From Azadirachta indica (taxonomy: Eukaryota > Streptophyta > Magnoliopsida > Sapindales > Meliaceae), in the NCBI GenBank assembly GCA_022749755.1, contig CM040444.1, forward strand, positions 14,222,274 through 14,286,273: DNA of 64,000 nucleotides, read 5' to 3'. The position numbers and the translations under genes were made by a program. Below are positions 24,380-36,243 of this stretch, piece after piece (position 1 is the stretch's first letter; each line of letters begins with the position of its first letter). The notes below the pieces were generated by a model. That model searched no databases, was not told where the DNA came from, and saw nothing but the letters and a program-made list of their open reading frames with translations.

Positions 24380-24640
24380 TAACCGGGTATTATTTCGGAG
24401 CCGAGTTAAGAAGGCCCTAAATGCACCTCGTTTTATTACTCGATGCACCTACTTTGAAATAAATGGGCCGGGTGCGGGCTCGCAGTAGACACGATGTATG
24501 CGCAGTGCGCACACTAATAGACAAAAGTAATTTATGATTTCTGCTCAAAACGACTCGAACTCGAAACTCTTTAAGACAAACAAACGACTCCACACTGGCG
24601 TTGCTGCCTCCTCACCATTGGACCAGTAAACAAGAACCTT
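24380..24640 (-). repeat. Candidate tRNA-derived SINE-like element
   Basis: On the minus strand, tggtccaatggtgagg (about 24613-24628) resembles an RNA polymerase III A box. The downstream gagttcgagtcgt (about 24550-24563) resembles a B box, followed by unrelated tail sequence. This layout is typical of tRNA-derived SINE heads. No clear target duplication or poly(A)/T tail was found, and the boundaries are rough. Confidence 0.35.
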
Positions 24641-25807
24641 CCATCTTCTCAGATTTCATATTAATGGTATATACGTCATCCCCTTCACTTCGTTGCTTGC
24701 CTCTCTGTCTCCCTGAAAACCTAGAATCAGAAAAACAGCCTTCAACTTGCTAGACTTAAACCCTAGCTTAGCCACGTTCGTTTTGGTGGATAGGTAATTC
24801 CTCTTCTCTTTCTAGTTCTCTTAATAATTTTTATGCATATGTTTTTGGTTTACATACAGTTGTTAATGTTGTTTAATCTGGTTATTGAGCGAGATTTTGT
24901 ATCGAACAAGTTGAATTTATGTTATGAAAATTTTAAATTCGAAGTGAATGCGAATAAGAGGGCATGTGCTATAAGTGTTTACGGAACATGATAAGCATTT
25001 GCTGTAATGAGAGAACGACATTGTTTATTCATTTTTTCCTTTACTAGGAAATAATTTAGGCGGTCTTCTCTTTAAATGCACTTGAATTAGTTCACACCAT
25101 TCCATTGTTGAAGTATCTACTAATGTAGAACATTACACCAGTTGAAGTTCAAATGTGAGCAATGCTAGACATCCAAAAGGTTATGCCAAAAAGCGCATAA
25201 CAAATAAGGTGACATTCGTCACTCGGATATTAAATTTTTATAGTTTTCCAAGTTCATTTATCATGAATTCCAACTATCCACATCATGAATGTCATGTTAT
25301 TTTAATATATGCATTTTTTTATAATACATTTTGGGATGTCTGGCATTACTCTCAGAATATGTTATTATTTACTCTATTCAAGATGAATGATTCTTAGTTT
25401 GCACCTTGTCATTGACTATTTAAGTACATGGCTTATTTAATGCTGAAAAGAATAAACCTAGAAGTGAATGGAATTATGAAGGATGTGTATGTTTATCAAT
25501 ATCCAATTAGAATATAGTTGTGTTTATATCGGTAGTTTTTTATGTTTCTCAAAATGTAGATTGTCAAGTAATATTTCAATCTATGTTATTATAATAGTCA
25601 CAACAAGATGTTATAAAGATTTTTAAACTTTGTAGAAACTCTATGTTAATGTTTATACATTCTTTCGTTTCCTATCTCTCAGGAGTTTTACTGCCCTGTT
25701 TTTCTTCTAACTTTTTCCTGTCCTCTCATAAGTTTCTTCATGTTGTAGATCAAGCAGAGCTTTCAACTACTGTATATAGACAATACTGCTGGTGTTAGAC
25801 AGACATC
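24641..25807 (+). promoter_or_regulatory. BDP1 5' leader, probably with a leader intron
   Basis: Sequence before the BDP1 start. The stretch around 24700-24795 (ctagacttaaaccctagcttagcc...ggtggatag) looks like a plant 5' UTR and is followed by gtaattcc at about 24796, a possible donor. Pyrimidine-rich text with AG occurs at 25660-25750, so a ~0.9-kb leader intron is likely. Open frames in it (such as 25155-25397) show no domain and are taken as intronic. Confidence 0.45.
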
Positions 25808-28800
25808 ATGGATTTGGACAGTGACCTTTTTGCTGATGAATCTGGACCTGTAGTAAACCATGGTAAGTAATGCTTTGGAAATTAAACAACAGAAGGTCTT
25901 TGTAATAGTGGGGAATGGTTTGGCACTGAATCCTTGGACAGCACGTGGCAGGTTTCAACCCAAAGCAAAACCGAGACCTAGAAAGGAAACAACCTTACAT
26001 GTTGATGTTACTGATAAAGATAATGTATTGTCAGATCCTGTTGGTTTATCCTTACCAACCTCGGAAGTTGTTGGGACTATTGAGCAATTGAGAGAAAATA
26101 AAGAATCTGACCATGCTCTGCATTCCGATATTGCAGTATCTGATGGCTGTGGAGACTTGCACTCTTCCCTTCAGAAAGCAGTGGTTCAGGTAAAAAGGAA
26201 AAGCATTTTTCTTGCCTGCTATTGCTGCTATCCACTATTTGTTGATAAATTGTGGTATTTTTAGAGTGCAGACGTATTTTCTGGTTTGGAATGTCTCAAT
26301 GATTTTCCTAGCCAACCTACAAATGGGACAGGTGAGGTACAGAGAATTTTTTTACCTATTGTAAAGTTTAATTAGAGTCTGTTTTCTCTGAGTGATTACT
26401 TCATGTATTTCAGAGAAATCAGCTATTATTGATTCTGATTACAAAGATGGAGGTGAAAATGTCACTGTTGAAGGTCAGAGCTGCAATAACACTGCAACAT
26501 TCACGGTGTGTGATGCTGCACAACCTCAGACTTATCCTGATTTGTTCATGACCCAAGAGCCAATATCCTGTGGGCAGGCTATTGTTTCTAATAATGCTGG
26601 AGGTATTTCTGTTGATGAGGGAAGATTGGAAAGAGAGGTGATAATAAAACCTTTTTAAAAAATTACATTTCTTTAGTTTGAAATTGTATTTTGATTTCAT
26701 TTGTCCAAATATTAATTAGGTTCCACAAGAAATGGCCTTTCCTGACTTGAATTGTGTAGATTTTATGTCCAAGGAAGCTGTTGCATCTGGTATAAAAAAT
26801 CATCTACCTAGGTTGTATTGCTTTTCTTAAATTGTATATCAAGGTTTTATTAAACCTGTTTCTATTTTAGGATGGCGTGCTGGAAAATACAAACCCAAGC
26901 CCAAAGTACGAACTGAGAATGAGAGCTATAGTACTAGTTTGCCTCGTCCTGATGCTGTTGACTCCATAATGAATTTACCAAATGCTCAGTTTGTATCTTC
27001 TGAAACTGAATGCATGGCAGAGGGCTCCATTCCTGTCTATCCACCTGACGATGTTTTCGATTACTCGTCAATAGACTTGGGTGATATTATTCCCTCAGAT
27101 CCTACTACCTCTGAGTTCCCAATGAATGAAGTACTGACCAATCTTGCAGAAACTCACACAGGTGCTCCCTCTTCCGGGAATGTACAACAGGAGGATGTTC
27201 CTGCAATGAATGAAAACCAGGTAAAATTTTCATCTAAAATTGCTACTGAGTTTGTTCATAGATAAAATGCTTTGGGGAATCATGTTAACCTAGTAAATTC
27301 CCTTTTTTAAATTTTTTGGCAACATTCTCAGAGTGCTATGGGTAGAAAAAGAAAAGCATCTACAGTATCAAATCTTTCTCATAAGTCAAACGAATCTTCT
27401 TGGGCTTGTGAGGAGATTGAAGGTGGCAAATCATCAAGACAGCTGAGAAAGAAAGTAGCTGTTCCTGAGCTTGTTGATGAACCTGATGATGAGGTTCATA
27501 AGAATGGCAGCTTCACTGCTGAACCTCCACGTAGCACTGTAGATGCAGATGAAGGCGCTGTTGATGGATCTAGAATGCAAAAGGCATCTCGGAATAAAAG
27601 AGAACCAAGAAAGTCGAAGACACCTGTTACAGAAAATGAAAAACCAGTTCGAAATCGTAGGAAAGCCAATGAAGCATCAGATAAATCGAATGAAGACCCT
27701 CCCAAGAAGTTTTCCCATTCAAGTCGTCGAAGGAGAAGGACTGGTAGCTGTCACTTCTGGGTCTCATATAATAGGTGACCTGATTGATTCTTTGTTTAAA
27801 TCCTGATATCTTATTTTCTCTATTGTAGTGAGTAAGGAACTGCTTGAGACCCCAGAGGATGAAATTGACCCTAGGAAGGTGCCTATGAAGGATCTTATTC
27901 TGTTGGCAGAGTATAAGGAGCGATTAGCGGTATTGATTCTGATGTTCTATTTTGTTACTTTTTAAATGAAAGATACTGTGATTTTGTATCCATCATATGA
28001 CATTCCAGAGTCGTTGTTATTTATGTTTGCCTATTCCTATATTTGTGTAAATCTCTAATTTCTTTGCTGACATGGTTCTGCTCCATTTTGCAGAGTAAAG
28101 AGGCAAAAAGATCAACAACACCCTTGACAAATCAGAGGTACATGAATTTTCTAACAGAAGTGTCATGTATACCTAAATTTTAATGTTGATAGTTACTGTT
28201 TCTATTTTGTCTACAACCGCTCTATGCTATCCAAATTACATATCAATACTGAATAGTTTGCATCAATCTAATTGCAGAATGTATTGGGCATCTTAAGTCT
28301 TAAAGAGCATATCAATTTGTCTCCCTCTAAATTTTCATTGTTTTGTTACGCACATTCATGTGCATGTCAATCTTTCTATATTCCTGGGGGATTTATTTTT
28401 TATGGTGGTGATGACAGGGTAAGAGAGGTTTTTTGGGTTGGGGGCTCTAGGGAAAGGACATTGTAAGTTTTATGTGCCAGTCAAAGTCATATTCTGAATC
28501 TGGGGGAGTGGTGTAAGGTCAACTCGGTTGTTTCAGATTCAAATTCATGTTCCAGATATATTTCTGTTTGATAAACAATTGTCATGTTAGGTTGAGAACC
28601 GTTTCTTGTCACGGTTGTGAATTTAGATAGTTTTGACAGTCCCAAACTAAGCTTGACTATGCAACTCAAATATGCATATCAAGAATATGTATTAACTAAA
28701 TAATTTTTATTAAAATAGGCTCTTTTTCTTTGGGAAAACATCTAGAAATCCAAGTTGTTAAGTCTTTCCTACTTAGAGGCTACTGCCTTAATATGCTGAA

Positions 28801-30450
28801 GTTGCATGTGGCACTTTTAAGAATCCACCTTTGAACGTAGATAATTGCTTATGCATATTTTTAACATATCTTTTGGCAATAATAAAGTTGACTACCATTT
28901 CACTTTGTAACATTTATTCCTGGAGTCTTATGCAGTCGGTTGATTTATTTATTTTCTGGTTAAAATGTTTTCTTTTCAGTGCTGAAAATTCTTTTCATGA
29001 GGAACATTATCATAATGAAGAGGATCCATTTGCTTCAGAGGAAGGCAATGACTCTATTGGTGATCAATCGACCCACAGGGTTCAGTCAAATTCTATTTAC
29101 TTTAATTATCAGTCTTTCATGAAGAAAACACCCACTGTAAGATGGTCAAAACAAGAAACTGAATTGTTCTACGAGGTACATGTAGCAACGCATTTGCCTT
29201 TATTTAATGCTGGTTCTCTAGTTGTAGAATCTTCAAATGATATCTGTTCCAATGTATGGATTTTAGGCTGTTCGGCAGTTTGGTACTGATCTATCTATGA
29301 TACAACAACTTTTCCCTGGGAGAACACGCCAGCAAATCAAATTGAAATATAAGAAGGAAGAGCGTAAATATCCACTGAGGCTCACTGAGGCACTAACCAA
29401 GCGCCCCAAAGGTGAAGATATTTTCATCATTATTACTATTGGAAGCTTAAAGCTAGTTATTTTCACTTGTGGAGTGCCCTTAAGTGACAGAGTGACAAAC
29501 TGACAACAAAATACTCTTGCAGATCATTCGCACTTTGAAAAGGTCATTGAGCAGCTGCAACAAGTTGCTGCTAAAGCAGCAAGGGAGACAAACGAAGATG
29601 ATTCTGTTGACTTGACAGGCGAGGACGTGGAAGAGTTGATTCCGGAACCTAATGTAGATTTTCTGCTCTCCCTTGTTTTGTTAATATGACATTTTGTTGT
29701 GTGCTGTGTTTTATTGGCAAGGAAATTAGATGTCTCTTTGTCTAGATTTCTGTGCTTGTTCTTTACTGTCCATGTTGCTTATAAGTACAAGATAACTTTT
29801 TGCACTTGAGAACTTTATGGATGAGAAAATTTTAGATGCCTTTGGAATTAAATCACCCTGCTGGGAACTCTAATGGCATTAATAACTAAAACCTTTGATG
29901 ATGTTTATTTGTGGTTTTAATCATGTCACTTAGACAAACGTGCTGGCATTGAGTGAAACTTACATGACAATTCTCTATTCTTCATATTTCTCATGTTTGC
30001 TCTTTTTGTTCAGTGAGTATTGATGAGGGAACAAAATTTGGAGATGTATTTCCATATTTTCCAACCCAACTAAGTCTTTCATTTTTATATGCCCTAGTTT
30101 TTTTTTTTTTTTTTAATATGGTACTACACAGCACAGACCAGAAATTTAAATATGTATGCAAGGCATTGTTTATGTAAGAATGAAACTGGTACTGTCATTC
30201 TTATGAAGATTATGTTCTTGTTGTCTTTTTCATTTTAACGTAATGGGGTTGTGATTTATGTTCTTATAACAGAAATGCACTATTTAATTGTTTTGGCAAT
30301 ATATTTGCATATTTGCAGGATGAAGCAGGAAAAAGAAAAACTGAACAGGATCAAGATGGGGAAGCAGATGTTGCTGAAGTCTGTAGTCCTTTGAAAGCTG
30401 ATGAAAGTGATGATGATGATATATGGAGTTCATATAAAAGTGAATTTTAG
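25808..30450 (+). CDS. BDP1: TFIIIB subunit B'' (BDP1), SANT-domain protein, 724 aa, 13 exons
   Basis: A subunit of the TFIIIB complex, which with TBP and BRF recruits RNA polymerase III to tRNA and 5S genes in the nucleus. Exons: 25808-25862, 25942-26189, 26265-26331, 26414-26637, 26720-26789, 26871-27220, 27332-27743, 27829-27929, 28094-28137, 28980-29175, 29267-29411, 29523-29653, 30319-30450. All have GT/AG and matching phase, 2175 nt in total. The start gives MDLDSDLFADESGP. Near the N-terminus is RGRFQPKAKPRPRKE, and later GWRAGKYKPKPK, both like plant BDP1 proteins. A basic Lys/Arg-rich stretch is followed by LETPEDEIDPRKVPMKDLI and LAEYKER, the conserved region before the SANT domain. 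The SANT domain covers about 574-628 (VRWSKQETELFYEAVRQFGT; FPGRTRQQIKLKYKKEERKYP). The tail is acidic, ending DDDDIWSSYKSEF. It is much smaller than animal BDP1, as is usual in plants. Confidence 0.92.
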
Positions 30451-31762
30451 TAATTTAAAACTAAACGAATCACTCATTGTTTCCGTTGAATTTTTGCAAA
30501 ATAAGATGAATTTGAGTAATATATCTTATTTTGCTTTCTGGTAAAATGATTCTATCACATGTGTTCTCTTATCTTATTCTGCTCGAAACAAAATTCATAT
30601 TTCCTAACCTCAAGGTCCTCAACTCTAGAGCTAGTAATGCTCAGTAGTCAGTACATTCCCCAGAAGAACCAAAAATACTCGTAGATTGAAAGCTGTATAT
30701 AGTTGTATCGAATGGATTTAAATGAATCTTTTGCAATATTTGTGAACTCACCTTATTGAGCCATCTTCCTCTCCAAAGCGGATTGAAGAATCTGGGTACA
30801 ATAATTTGGAGGTTAGGTAGGCATTAAACAATAATAAACTTCTACATCAGTCGTAGGTAAGAAGATGCAATGTTATCGATGAATCCTTCTAAGAAATTAG
30901 AATTACACAATTTGAGTTATAAAATTGGTTAGTTGTGTAGTCGAGTTGTTTTCAATTAGGACCAGCTACCGCAGCTGGCCTGCGTGATTGATGCTTTCCA
31001 ATTATCCTTCGAATCTAATCCAATCTAATATAATCATGAATTGACCAAGTAATTTAATGATAATGATATAGTCACAGTTATCTCGACAAATGGCATAGCG
31101 TGTTCTGTGTATGTGATTGTGCCGACATTTTTCTTTTTCCTTTTAGGCCGTGGGAAACACCGTGGATGCCGAATGATATTTTGTTATTCTTATGCTTCGA
31201 TTGATTTGTCTCTTAAATCATCAGTTGGGATTATGCTGTTCCATCCTGCATGAATCCAATCATTAGAATTTACAAAGTTGATTGTCCAAAGAAAACCATT
31301 TGTTGTAATTGTCAATTATCATCGTTAATGATGGTAGTTAGCTTTGTAGTATAAACCATAATTGTACATCTATTTTTGTATTTAAATATAGTTATTCATA
31401 ATTGACTATATATGTTACAAAGAGGCAACTTTAAAAAATATATATATATATATATATATAGAAAATGTTTGCTCTAATACAACTTCAACTCAAACGATTA
31501 AATTTTATTTAGGCATTATTATTAGTTTAATATAATTGTAATTTGCATTAAATGTTTATTGCTCATCAGAGTTGACAAAAGGGAAACTAGAGCCGAGTCA
31601 AAAGAAAGCAGGAATACACCAATTTGATTACATAATCCAATGTCATTCTCAGGAGGTTCCACGATGTCAGTATGTAAAACATGTTGTGACTCAGCGGATG
31701 ACTACTTTCAAGAAACTTCTCTCTCTTTTTCTTTAAGAAAATAAAATTTTTTTTATTAGGAC
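30451..31762. other. BDP1 3' region and AT-rich spacer
   Basis: The BDP1 3' UTR is expected just after 30450 (several AAT-rich signals). The rest has no gene; an AT microsatellite lies at 31438-31460, about 300 bp before the pararetrovirus. A 70-codon minus frame across 31587-31799 overlaps the viral end repeat and is not supported. Confidence 0.4.
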
Positions 31763-31992
31763 CGTTTGGTGAGTTGTGTCCTATAACAAAAGCAAGCATA
31801 GCAGTAGTAAATTTAGATAAATTTTATGTTTAATTATTACTTGTATTTATACTTGTAATAATGTTTTAATTTTAAGGATTCCGCTTATGAAATAAACACA
31901 AAATACAAACAATTGATTATATGTTACGCTTTATTCTGGTTAATCTATTTAATAATCATATTTGTTTGTGTGTTTATGACATGCGTCTAATA
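31763..31992 (+). repeat. Left terminal direct repeat (quasi-LTR) of the pararetrovirus
   Basis: Begins cgtttggtgagttgtg and ends cgtctaata; pairs with 39687-39906. Shared blocks include aaattttatgtttaattatta, aataatgttttaattt and atttgtttgtgtgt. The left copy carries an insertion relative to the right one around 31910-31925. The repeats are diverged (many substitutions), so integration is old. Confidence 0.85.
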
Positions 31993-32005
31993 TGGTATTA
32001 AAGTT
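31993..32005 (+). promoter_or_regulatory. Degenerate tRNA-Met primer-binding site
   Basis: tggtattaaagtt lies immediately after the left repeat and differs from the usual plant retroelement primer site TGGTATCAGAGC by transitions. Its position just inside the repeat marks where minus-strand DNA synthesis would have started. Confidence 0.7.
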
Positions 32006-32330
32006 AATAAAAAAATTGAACAGATAAACAGACATTGCTGTTGGTCTAAAATTTGTGCGAGATCTGATTTAGATCTGCCAATTCTTGTAGCTTGAGATAT
32101 CGAGTAATTAATCAGTTTAATTAATTATCGATTACTAATTGATTTGATTAGTAGGAATTATGACTAAGTAGTCGGTTTAATTAATTAAGAACTAATCGGT
32201 TAGATTAAGAATAATTAATCAATTTTGATTAGTTATAGGCAATGATTTAAATAATTTTGGATGTAAAAATGTAGAATGTTTTCATTTAGATCATGGTGTT
32301 GAAAGTACACTAGAAATTGGTTTATTGAAC
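32006..32330 (+). other. Viral leader region with repeated short motifs
   Basis: No long frame. Between about 32098 and 32235 short variants of 'taattaatcggtttaattaa' recur in both orientations and could fold into a hairpin, as viral leaders often do. No finer claim can be made. Confidence 0.35.
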
Positions 32331-32498
32331 ATGACAGTTAATAAGCTAAAAGAGGTTGTTACATATCTTGAAAAGTTAAACCGGAAAGTAGATTATATGG
32401 TTTATTGTATATTCATGTTACAAGAAGAATTAACTAAACTTCAGCATAAGATTGAAGGTGTTAATTCGACGCTTAAAAGAATTAGTACACTGGAATAG
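32331..32498 (+). CDS. Short viral frame, 55 aa, predicted coiled coil
   Basis: ATG at 32331 to TAG at 32496-32498. The peptide has regularly spaced hydrophobic residues among Lys/Glu (MTVNKLKEVVTYLEKLNRK; EELTKLQHKIEGVNSTLK), compatible with a coiled coil throughout. Some caulimovirids encode a small coiled-coil virion-associated protein, but I cannot show relatedness; it could equally be the broken N-terminus of a larger protein. No frame break occurs inside it, unlike the rest of the element. Confidence 0.4.
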   Translation: MTVNKLKEVVTYLEKLNRKVDYMVYCIFMLQEELTKLQHKIEGVNSTLKRISTLE

Positions 32499-32521
32499 AT
32501 CTTGATCATGTTTATGGTAAG

Positions 32522-32797
32522 ATGACTACTCTGGATTGTATCAATTGTCCAACTTGTGCTAAAAGACCTTGTCAAGTGATTAAATTTGGAAAAATACCGA
32601 ACAAGTTGACAAGAGAAAACATAGAGAAAATAATCCCGATAGGCGAATATACAAGGGAAGAAGTACTACAATATACTTTGGACTTGTATAATAGTAACCA
32701 GGATATTTTAGATGATTATCTAAGCTGTTTAGCGGTTAAAAGGGTTGAAAAGAACTTGATCAAAGTTATCCAACAAGGAGTGGCTGGACATATTTGA
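32522..32797 (+). pseudogene. Viral 5' frame of unknown role, 91 codons, Cys cluster
   Basis: Begins 23 nt after the short coiled-coil frame ends. The N-terminal part has cysteines close together (INCPTCAKRPC), a possible metal-binding cluster, followed by an alpha-helical, charged segment (NIEKIIPIGEYTREEVLQY). A related continuation may follow after a stop at 32795-32797. I do not recognise the family. Confidence 0.35.
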
Positions 32798-33145
32798 CCT
32801 TATGTAAACGTCGAGGCAATTAGCGAAAAAGTGGCTAATTTGCAGTGCAGGTGGTTTGATAAGTTTAAAGCATATATTTTTTATTAGATAGACTCGCAAG
32901 AGATCTGGAATAGAATTTTGAAGAAGAGATCAATAGGATTATAATGGTAAAAATTCTTGAAATATAGGGATGATGTTAGACCTTCTACTAAATCTGATGA
33001 TTGATTCAGATTACTAAATTGGTAAAGTTTAAGTTACCAAACTGAATATAGTTTAGGAAAAGTTCTTGGATTAAGAACTTGAAAAATGACAAATAGAGAG
33101 GTCCTAAAGGAATTCACGAAAAGCATTTAAGCTCAATATCCATGA

Positions 33146-34500
33146 TTGTCACATGATTATGCAGAGTTTATTGCTAAAAGATCTGAAAGTGATTGGGATA
33201 TAACTGAAAGGTATTACCTGAAAATGGAAATTAAGGAAGAGGATTTTCTTTCTAAATCCAAAGATAAAAGGGCTAAGATTGAGTTTGATGAAATTCGTGA
33301 TGCGGATGCGGAGAAACTGAGTAAAGAATTTGAAAAGTTTCAAAAAAAAGACCCTTGAAAAGGAATGAAGTTCCGTCAAAAGTCGAGCTTAACAAGCGGA
33401 TCTCGAAATTGAGAGAAGTTGAATTTAAGGATGATCCTTTGGAGGGACTAAAAAATCCTTTGAGTTCCTTTGAAGGTTTTTTGAAAGAAATTTCAAAAGT
33501 AAAGTATATAGAGATGTATCCTTCACAAATTAAATTTGAAATCGTACCAAGAGATATACGAAAGATGGTGGAGATATCGTCTAGTGGATGTTTCCTTGAT
33601 GTGGATTGTGTCAAAAATATTGATGAAGCAATTGGTGCATGGGAAACTGTAAATTGGGTACACGTCTAAAATCATGGTTTTGACGTTATCGATACTTATC
33701 AGTTTTAAGATCCACATTGTAGGGTTCTGCAGGAAGTTTTTGAAAAAGTTTAGAAGCGAGATCTGTACTACTAGATACCGTAGGAGACTTGAAAACAGTT
33801 GAAGGTATTTTCGCTCTTTTCAAGGATATGCTTAGTATAGAGTTTATTGGTACTACAGTAACTAATAGGAATCTATCTGAAGTAATCGCTTTGAAAGCAA
33901 TAACAAAATTGAGAATTTGCGATATGTGCTAATTCGAAAATTTTGTTTGTGAATAGCGAAAATAATTTTATCAGTTACCCAGTGGAATGTAGGAAAGGGT
34001 TAAAAACACTTTTTTTGCGAAACTTCCAAACAGGTGGAGCGAAGCTGTTAATGAAGCTTTTAAAATACTCTTGGATAAGGATTAGGTTGTTGATTCTTAG
34101 GAGGCTGAATATAAGTTATAAGGCAATTAGTTCGAACAAGATGTTTGAATGCCAAGCTGAATAAAGAAGCTAAAAGGCTTGACTTCAATGAATTTTGTTG
34201 TCAAAAATCCGTTGGTGTTCCTGAATAATATGGTTGTTATAAGGAATGTTATCCTAAATAAGAAAAACAACGGAATTCTTAGAAATCGACGGTTTAGAAA
34301 GATGGAAAAGGTTCATTTGAAATTTAAAAGAAATCTTCCTAATCATGGCAGATTTATTAGAAAGACTAGAGGAAAGAGTAGCGCAAAAAAACGAGGTGTT
34401 CGTAAATATTGTGCTACATTTCCATATGGTAAGTCTGCTCAAGACTGTGATTGCTGCTGGATATGCGAGATGAGAATTTAAGGATACATACTTTTATGAT
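33146..34500 (+). pseudogene. Coat-protein-like region, frameshifted
   Basis: Several overlapping frames (33146-33358, 33355-33669, 33943-34164, 34179-34481) appear to be pieces of one protein split by small indels. It begins with an acidic/basic, Lys/Glu-rich stretch, and the last piece ends in a Lys/Arg-rich segment followed by a Cys-dense section (about 34410-34475) containing CCWICE, which recalls the C-x-C-W-I-C zinc motif of caulimovirid coat proteins. The His/Cys end of that motif is not intact. Assignment as coat protein rests on this motif, the basic tract and position, so it is moderate. Confidence 0.5.
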
Positions 34501-34675
34501 GAGAAATGAAAATGAAAACGAAGATGAATTGGTTCTAATAGGAGATGTTGGAAGTTCATCTGAACAACTAATAATTAGTTTTAACACTAATTACTCAGAT
34601 ACTTCTGGAAATCCTGATACTTGGATAATTCCTAAGTTAACTCTTAAAGAGGTTTTCGAAAGGAGCTTAAAATGA

Positions 34676-35240
34676 AATTTTCGAGTAGAAGGAATCGAGG
34701 ATGTATATGAAGAACCAATTAAAGTTGAATTATCTCAATTGAGAGGAGAAGTTGTTCTTTCGAATAAACAGTGGCTTAAACGAATTTTTGCACTTGTCAA
34801 GGGCAAGCAGGGTAAGAATAATTTTAATTATGTACAACTCAGAGCAGTGCAAATACGCGTTTGTGGCTTGATTAGAAGAGGATTGGATATTTTTGTCCAG
34901 GTAGCTCTTTTAGACAGAAGGTGATTATCCTTCAGAAAAGCTTTAATTAGAGGATTTCATGCAAACCTAGCTTTAGGTGATGTCTATAGTACAATACGAC
35001 TAAGATATATGGTCAGTATTACAAACCTAAACTTAAAATATATGATGGTTTTAGGGATTCATACTTCATGATTTGAAGATTTGCTATCCTTAAGTAATGG
35101 AATAACTATCCAGTATAGGATAATATATCGATTGATTAATTCGCTAACTTCGTTAAAAATGTCTTCAAGTGCAATTACTAAAGTATATAGTCTTGTAGAA
35201 AATAGGACAATACCCATGATGCCTGAGGTTAAAGATGGAA
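34676..35240 (+). pseudogene. Movement-protein-like region, broken
   Basis: The open piece 34739-34924 reads NKQWLKRIF then ends in VQVALLDRR before a stop; the following bases continue in a compatible frame with further similarity to the 30K-type movement proteins of caulimovirids (an 'ALLD' element followed by a tract with RYMVSITNLNL). These proteins enlarge plasmodesmata for virus transport. Stops and shifts disrupt it. It lies downstream of the coat-like region and directly before the protease. Confidence 0.55.
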
Positions 35241-35293
35241 AATCTCTTACTTGACATTAAAACTTGTTGTTAGACTATACTACATAGCCTAGT

Positions 35294-36079
35294 GTGGTGA
35301 ATCTCAATCTTCGAAGTGTAGTTATTCGAGAGGTTAGAGATGTTGCAAATAAACATGTGGAAATTACCCTGGAAGCCCCAATTAAGAGAAATACTTCATA
35401 CTCTGAGGGTAGAAGGTCAATTAATACTTCTGGTTCGATTTTAAGAATCGGTAGTAAACCTGTTGATATACCAAGTATGAACGATGATGTTAAGAGCGAA
35501 ACCAGCTCTATAAATAGGAAAATCGTGGAATATAAATTCATACAAATAACGGTATATAAGAATGAGGATACTCATTCTAATAATCATTTTGAAACTCGAA
35601 TGATGATTGCTCGAAGAGAAAAGTGTTGTGCCTTGGTACAAGGAATGATAGACACTTGTAGTCACAGAGTGTTTAGTTTTCCAGACTATAAAACATATGA
35701 ACTAGATATTCTTATAGATACTGGTGCAACTAAGAGTATTGTCAGACGATATTGTTTTCCAAAAGAACTGTGGAAGTCACTGGAGAATCCAGTCTTTAAT
35801 ACAGTTGCTAATGGAGAAAGAAATATAATAATAAACTATGTAGAAAATGTGGTTATGAAAATAAACGAGAAAAAATTTGTAATAATAGAACTCCTGATAG
35901 TAGATTTTCTTGAAGCAGATTTTATTCTCGGAAATAGCTTCTTACGTGGTCAACTGAAAGTTAAATCGTTTATACAGGATAATGATTATATTATTCTGGC
36001 AAACCATAAAATTCCCATTCTTGCTAAACCTAATGTTTCTAAGGTACGAAATGGTTTTTGTCCTCAAAAAGAAAGTTAA
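35294..36079 (+). pseudogene. Aspartic protease region of the viral polyprotein, 261-codon open piece
   Basis: The longest intact viral piece. The catalytic triplet DTG is at residues 142-144 (IDTGATKS, Asp142), with a flap-like tract and a distal hydrophobic-hydrophobic-Gly element (FILGNSF) as in retropepsin-like proteases of caulimovirids. In the virus it would cleave the polyprotein. The first ~100 residues may be a linker or the end of the movement region. The catalytic Asp is retained, but upstream and downstream stops isolate the piece. Confidence 0.75.
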
Positions 36080-36243
36080 AGAGGAAAGTTATATTAGTTT
36101 TCAATGTTCTAAGAAAAACAAATGGTGGCTTAAAAACTCCGAGTAAGATAAAAATAGAGTATTTCTTCAAAAATTTTATCCATTTTATACAATGAGTAAG
36201 ATATCTACGCGCATTTAAAGGAGAAGAAAAACTCGAAGCTACT

